DNA of 10,080 nucleotides from Spirochaetales bacterium (GTDB lineage Bacteria > Spirochaetota > Spirochaetia > Sphaerochaetales > Sphaerochaetaceae), in contig JAAYQY010000368.1 of assembly GCA_012519125.1 (NCBI GenBank), positions 1 through 10,080 on the forward strand. The letters run 5' to 3'. The notes below the pieces were generated by a model. It saw only the letters and a list, made by a program, of their open reading frames with translations, was not told the DNA's origin and ran no database searches. Position numbers and translations under genes: made by a program. How positions within the stretch are numbered: the stretch's first letter is position 1; every line of letters starts with the position of its first letter. This document shows, piece after piece, positions 7,399 through 10,080 of the stretch.

Positions 7399-7998
7399 AT
7401 GCGTCTTTTGCTTGAGCAATGCGAATGCGAATTGGAAGTACGGAAATCACGCTTCATCGCCATCGCCATCCCCATCACAGCCCTCTCCGAGATCAAGGAC
7501 TTGGTTACCCAGACACGTGCTCTTCATGCAGGGGCTAATCATGTGGTACATGCAGCAGTGCTGGGAGAACGAGCAGATATCCATAGTTACAGTGATGACC
7601 ATGAACCAAAAAATACGGCAGGGCGTCCAGCCTTTGAAGTCCTCAAAGGCAGCGGCATAACCAACATACTGGTCCTGGTGGTACGATACTTCGGAGGCAC
7701 GTTGCTGGGAACCGGGGGTTTGGTGAAAGCCTACGGGGACAGTGTCAAGGAAGTGCTGAAATTGGTGAAGACAGAGGCCTTGATAGAGAAATCTGGTTTT
7801 TCGATGACGATACCCTATAACCTCTATGATATCGTTAAAAAACGTCTTATAGAAATGCAAGCGACTATCGACCATGAAGAATTCACTACCGATATCACCT
7901 TACAAGGAAGTCTTCCTTCTGAGACAAAAAACGCGCTTGCTGCCTATCTCACCGAGTGCTCCAATGGGAGTTGTTCGGTCCAGTTCAGCGATGTGTGA
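7399..7998 (+). CDS. YigZ/IMPACT family protein
   Basis: This 199-residue protein matches the UPF0029/IMPACT family in length and order of motifs. An N-terminal half carries KSRFIA (16-21), H43 and H51, the SDDHEP...TAGRP block (65-77) and VVRYFGGTLLGTGGLVKAY (94-112). It is followed by a shorter ferredoxin-like C-terminal domain. Bacterial members such as E. coli YigZ are soluble and of uncertain function; the eukaryotic relative IMPACT controls GCN2 in translation. The normally glycine-rich DDGEPxGTAG block reads DDHEPKNTAG here, losing two glycines. The ATG at 7399 has AGGTGG 4 nt upstream and lies 1 nt after the aldo/keto reductase stop. The gene ends by overlapping the convergent peptidase gene by 14 nt. 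Confidence 0.92.
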   Translation: MRLLLEQCECELEVRKSRFIAIAIPITALSEIKDLVTQTRALHAGANHVVHAAVLGERADIHSYSDDHEPKNTAGRPAFEVLKGSGITNILVLVVRYFGGTLLGTGGLVKAYGDSVKEVLKLVKTEALIEKSGFSMTIPYNLYDIVKKRLIEMQATIDHEEFTTDITLQGSLPSETKNALAAYLTECSNGSCSVQFSDV

Positions 7999-9385
7999 GT
8001 TTTGAGAAGGTCAGCTTGGGATCACGCTCCTCTTCTTTCTGTTTTTCCTGCTTCTGATGTTCTGGTTCCCAGAGTCTTTTTTGGTCGACCAGTTCCACAA
8101 GCCGTATCGCAACAGACAAGGCCATCTCCACCGCCTTCGGGTCAATGGATGCAACAGTATCGTCTTCGGTGTGATAGACTGCAGGCTTTGTCCGGTCATC
8201 CCACCCAACCGAGGTGAGGGTACAAGCTCTCAGGTTCGCTCTGCTGGCTTCTGCGGCATCGGTGCCTCCGCTGAGGCGTGGTATGGACTCACAGGTTGCT
8301 GCATAGCCCATCGATTGGGCTATCTCAGCACAACGACGGGCTAGAGGCGCATCCAAAGGCTGATGACCATTCACATCCCGTTCCAAAAAGGTGAGCTTAT
8401 CGCTGTGATAGATGCTGTCGAAGTTCAGCACCAAGGCCGATTCGAAATTCAATCCGTTCTGCTCATACCAAGCACGTGAGCCACGCAACCCCATCTCCTC
8501 TGCATCGAAAGAGCAGAAGACAAGGCGCGTATTGGCCAAAGGAGCGTTGCAGGAACGCTTCCAATGAAAGTAACGAGCCAACTGGATGACCATGCCTACC
8601 GAGACCAAGTTATCCCCAGCTCCCGGCGATCCTGTTTTTGCATGAAAGTTCCAAAGACTGAGAAGCAAGGGAGTGGAGAAGAGAAACAGCAGGAGCAGGA
8701 TGAGGCTTGCGATCGAGGGGACATTGGGCACAAACAAGAGCCCGCCAACCAGTTCGGAGAGTATCTGAACCATCGAAAGCAGCCCGCTGCCTAGGAAGAG
8801 AAATACCGGAAGCCCTACCTTTTTGGCATAGGTGAACCGATCGAGTTTGTTGTAGGTGAATAAGGGGGCACTGTCATGATGACTAGTAAAGAGGAGGGTC
8901 TGCTCCACTGGCCCTTTAGGCTGGAGCACTGCATGAACATTCACGCCTTTTTCCCGTTTCAGGAATCGTACGGGAAAGGGCTTGTAGAGATAGAGTTCTT
9001 TTCCTGCGTACAGGAAATAGAGCAAGAACAGGGCCAAGGAGAAATAGGGAAGACCAACCAGCTGAAAGAGTATGAGTACCGGATAGAGTACGACAGCAAC
9101 TTTCAGTGGAAGAGCATGAACTCCAGATTCAAGCTCGAAGGAGCTTTGCTCCGTCGTATCACAGAACGCAGCCAATTCCTTCTCTATCTCAGCTGCAGCG
9201 AGACGAGAACTCTCGCTGCCTGCAAGCCTTGCTCCGATGCCATCAACGATGCGTGAGGTGAATGCGAGCGCAAGAGAGGCGAGACGTCCTGCTTTCAGGG
9301 TCTCGATCTTCTGTGTTCGATGCGTTGTCTGATCCCCTGTCAGCGTGGGCGGTTTGGGACGTTTATGGAAGAGAGGAATCCTCAT
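7985..9385 (-). CDS. M28-family zinc metallopeptidase with inserted membrane helices
   Basis: The 466-residue product carries the full co-catalytic zinc site of M28 aminopeptidases: H169 and D171 in SHHDSAP, bridging D258 in GAGDN, general base E296 and ligand E297 in FDAEEMGL, D323 in LNFDSI and H405 in VYHTEDD. ARLAGS (52-57) matches the family's N-terminal segment. Two hydrophobic hairpins interrupt the domain: about 92-128, and about 191-245, between the first and second metal ligands. The active site therefore appears assembled on one side of a four-helix membrane anchor, perhaps to trim peptides near the membrane. There is no signal peptide, and the tail (about 441-458) is rich in K, E and Q. 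I chose ATG 9385 because the longer frame runs into the tRNA-Ser gene. Its only ribosome-binding hint is GGA at -9, and a promoter sits 9 nt upstream. The 3' end overlaps the YigZ gene by 14 nt. Confidence 0.88.
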   Translation of the reverse strand: MRIPLFHKRPKPPTLTGDQTTHRTQKIETLKAGRLASLALAFTSRIVDGIGARLAGSESSRLAAAEIEKELAAFCDTTEQSSFELESGVHALPLKVAVVLYPVLILFQLVGLPYFSLALFLLYFLYAGKELYLYKPFPVRFLKREKGVNVHAVLQPKGPVEQTLLFTSHHDSAPLFTYNKLDRFTYAKKVGLPVFLFLGSGLLSMVQILSELVGGLLFVPNVPSIASLILLLLFLFSTPLLLSLWNFHAKTGSPGAGDNLVSVGMVIQLARYFHWKRSCNAPLANTRLVFCSFDAEEMGLRGSRAWYEQNGLNFESALVLNFDSIYHSDKLTFLERDVNGHQPLDAPLARRCAEIAQSMGYAATCESIPRLSGGTDAAEASRANLRACTLTSVGWDDRTKPAVYHTEDDTVASIDPKAVEMALSVAIRLVELVDQKRLWEPEHQKQEKQKEEERDPKLTFSKLTHR

Positions 9386-9394
9386 GATCGTTCC

Positions 9395-9423
9395 ATGATG
9401 ACAAGAGAGGGTTGCACTGTCAA
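9395..9423 (-). promoter_or_regulatory. Promoter of the M28 peptidase gene, 9 nt from its ATG
   Basis: On the minus strand a perfect TTGACA (forward 9418-9423) and CATCAT (forward 9395-9400, 4 of 6) are spaced by exactly 17 bp. The -10 element ends 9 nt before the ATG at 9385, so the start of transcription would fall about 2-3 nt from the start codon. Only a weak GGA precedes the ATG. This supports ATG 9385 as the true start and suggests a leaderless or nearly leaderless message. Confidence 0.5.
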
Positions 9424-9464
9424 GAAATACCCTCGCGCTCATAGGTTTTCTCTCATGGAGGTTA

Positions 9465-9493
9465 TTGACAAAGATGGAGGCACTTACTATAGT
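9465..9493 (+). promoter_or_regulatory. Strong sigma-70-type promoter of the tRNA array
   Basis: TTGACA (9465-9470) matches consensus perfectly and is followed after exactly 17 bp by TATAGT (9488-9493, 5 of 6). Transcription should start near 9500, about 53 nt before the first tRNA. This is the best promoter in the window and faces the serine/arginine tRNA cluster. It diverges from the peptidase promoter about 40 bp away. Confidence 0.8.
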
Positions 9494-9552
9494 GGAAACC
9501 CGATTGATAGCTAAGCAACCTAGAATCGCGTGGCTTATTGTCATGTCTTTTT

Positions 9553-9637
9553 GGAGAGATGTCCGAGCGGTCGAAGGAGGCGGTCTTGAAAACCGTTGAG
9601 GCGAAAGTCTCCGAGGGTTCGAATCCCCCTCTCTCCG
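9553..9637 (+). tRNA. tRNA-Ser(TGA), reads UCA
   Basis: A class II tRNA of 85 nt with a 7-bp acceptor stem GGAGAGA/TCTCTCC, discriminator G and anticodon loop CTTGAAA (anticodon TGA at 9587-9589). It has the long variable arm expected of serine tRNA (stem GAGGC/GTCTC, loop GAAA). The T stem GAGGG/CCCCC contains an A-C mismatch at pair 50-64, which the sister tRNA-Ser(CGA) does not have. CCA is not encoded, so the 3' end needs a CCA-adding enzyme. It is the first gene after the 9465-9493 promoter. Confidence 0.95.
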
Positions 9638-9675
9638 TTCTTGCATCAGCAAGGTGAAGTCGTTTTTTTTGAGTT

Positions 9676-9762
9676 GGAGAGGTGCGAGAGTGGCCGAATC
9701 GGGCTCCCTGCTAAGGAGTTGACCTGGTAACGGGTCCGGGGGTTCGAATCCCCCCCTCTCCG
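9676..9762 (+). tRNA. tRNA-Ser(GCT), reads AGC and AGU
   Basis: A class II tRNA of 87 nt with acceptor stem GGAGAGG/CCTCTCC, discriminator G and anticodon loop CTGCTAA (anticodon GCT at 9710-9712). It has a long variable arm (GACC...GGTC-type stem) and the T loop TTCGAAT. CCA is not encoded. It lies 38 nt after tRNA-Ser(TGA); that spacer contains a run of eight T (9663-9670). Confidence 0.95.
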
Positions 9763-9783
9763 TTCTGTTTTTTTACAGTATTT

Positions 9784-9857
9784 GAGACCATAGCTCAGCT
9801 GGATAGAGCATCAGTTTGCGGAACTGAGGGTCGGAGGTTCGAATCCTCTTGGTCTCA
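9784..9857 (+). tRNA. tRNA-Arg(GCG), reads CGC and CGU
   Basis: A class I tRNA of 74 nt with acceptor stem GAGACCA/TGGTCTC and discriminator A. Its D arm is AGCTCAGCTGGATAGAGC, with A20, the arginine identity base. The anticodon stem TCAGT/ACTGA encloses loop TTGCGGA (anticodon GCG at 9818-9820), and C35 is the second arginine identity base. The D and variable loops closely resemble E. coli tRNA-Arg(ACG). Most bacteria encode A34 in this tRNA and deaminate it to inosine with TadA; here G34 is encoded. CCA is not encoded. It lies 21 nt after tRNA-Ser(GCT). Confidence 0.93.
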
Positions 9858-9889
9858 TAGTGCATTATGTATAGCGGTCATAATCACCG

Positions 9890-9977
9890 GGAGAGATGTC
9901 CGAGTGGTCGAAGGAGACGGACTCGAAATCCGTTGTACCGTCTGACGGTACCGAGGGTTCGAATCCCTCTCTCTCCG
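9890..9977 (+). tRNA. tRNA-Ser(CGA), reads UCG
   Basis: A class II tRNA of 88 nt with acceptor stem GGAGAGA/TCTCTCC, discriminator G and anticodon stem ACGGA/TCCGT enclosing loop CTCGAAA (anticodon CGA at 9924-9926). The long variable arm TACCGTC...GACGGTA forms a perfect stem. The T stem GAGGG/CCCTC is fully paired. CCA is not encoded. Confidence 0.95.
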
Positions 9978-10021
9978 ATAGCTTGGATATTTTTTAGGTT
10001 TTTCCGTTTATTTCGTTCCTT

Positions 10022-10080
10022 GGAGAGGTGTCCGAGTGGTCGAAGGTGCACGCTTGGAAGGCGTGTGTGCTGAAAGGCAC
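10022..10080 (+). tRNA. tRNA-Ser(GGA), reads UCC and UCU (partial)
   Basis: The first 59 nt of a serine tRNA, cut by the window end inside the long variable arm. The 5' acceptor strand is GGAGAGG. The anticodon stem CACGC/GCGTG encloses loop TTGGAAG (anticodon GGA at 10056-10058). The variable arm begins TGTGCTGAAAGGCAC, with GTGC/GCAC pairing. The 3' end lies beyond the window, as may further tRNAs. Confidence 0.93.

Noticed and set aside
9320..9514. A 64-codon plus-strand open frame upstream of the tRNA array.
   Set aside because: It overlaps the start of the peptidase gene and contains the divergent promoters. It has no ribosome binding site and no recognisable product.
9386..9652. N-terminal extension of the M28 peptidase by 89 codons.
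   Set aside because: The extra frame runs antisense through tRNA-Ser(TGA) (its REGDSNPRR is a typical antisense-tRNA translation) and across the tRNA promoter. A good promoter lies just upstream of ATG 9385.
9640..9670. CTTGC-ATCA-GCAAG hairpin followed by eight T, as a terminator inside the tRNA array.
   Set aside because: The stem has only 5 bp and the T run begins 9 nt after it, so it does not fit an intrinsic terminator. It is more likely a processing spacer.
9553..9977. The near-identical serine tRNA segments as a repeat array or integration (att) duplication.
   Set aside because: Each copy folds as a complete serine tRNA with a different anticodon, and no integrase or mobile gene is nearby.
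9867..10073. Open frame of 68 codons over the last two tRNA genes.
   Set aside because: It is only the translation of tRNA-Ser(CGA) and tRNA-Ser(GGA); the repeated RCPSGRR motif comes from the shared tRNA sequence.

Overview
The window is bacterial chromosomal DNA, densely packed with genes on both strands, and ends in a tRNA array. No gene in it fixes the species. Gene content and style (FbpC/PotA-type ABC ATPase, cytoplasmic GH28 hydrolase, elongated thymidine kinase, serine tRNA cluster without encoded CCA) would suit a free-living fermentative spirochaete such as Sphaerochaeta. That placement is an impression, not a demonstration. I see no phage, transposon, CRISPR array or other sign of mobile DNA.

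Layout. (1) 1-1275: the last 41 codons of an ABC permease, then its ATPase, closed by a strong hairpin. (2) 1291-3632: a GH28 (polygalacturonase-like) gene on the minus strand and a sugar isomerase/epimerase-like TIM-barrel gene on the plus strand diverge from a 57-bp gap. The isomerase ends at an intrinsic terminator. (3) 3649-5443: a minus-strand operon, deoC then a long thymidine kinase-like gene, overlapping by 14 nt. (4) 5558-7998: a plus-strand operon divergent from deoC. It holds a membrane-anchored zinc-ribbon Nudix hydrolase resembling MTH1, an aldo/keto reductase and a YigZ/IMPACT protein. (5) 7985-9385: an M28 metallopeptidase on the minus strand whose catalytic domain is interrupted by two hydrophobic hairpins. 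(6) 9465-10080: a consensus promoter followed by tRNA-Ser(TGA), tRNA-Ser(GCT), tRNA-Arg(GCG), tRNA-Ser(CGA) and a tRNA-Ser(GGA) cut by the window edge.

How the parts fit. Regions 3 and 4 suggest a deoxynucleotide theme: deoxyribose-5-phosphate breakdown, thymidine phosphorylation and, divergently, sanitation of oxidised dNTPs. Regions 1 and 2 suggest sugar or oligosaccharide use, but nothing ties the transporter to the GH28 enzyme beyond position.

Points that stand out are the membrane/zinc-ribbon/MTH1-like Nudix architecture, the M28 enzyme with its active site split around four predicted membrane helices, the encoded G34 in the arginine tRNA, and all four standard serine isoacceptors in one cluster. 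Three operon-leading genes also have a -10-like element 6-9 nt before the ATG and little or no Shine-Dalgarno, which suggests leaderless mRNAs.
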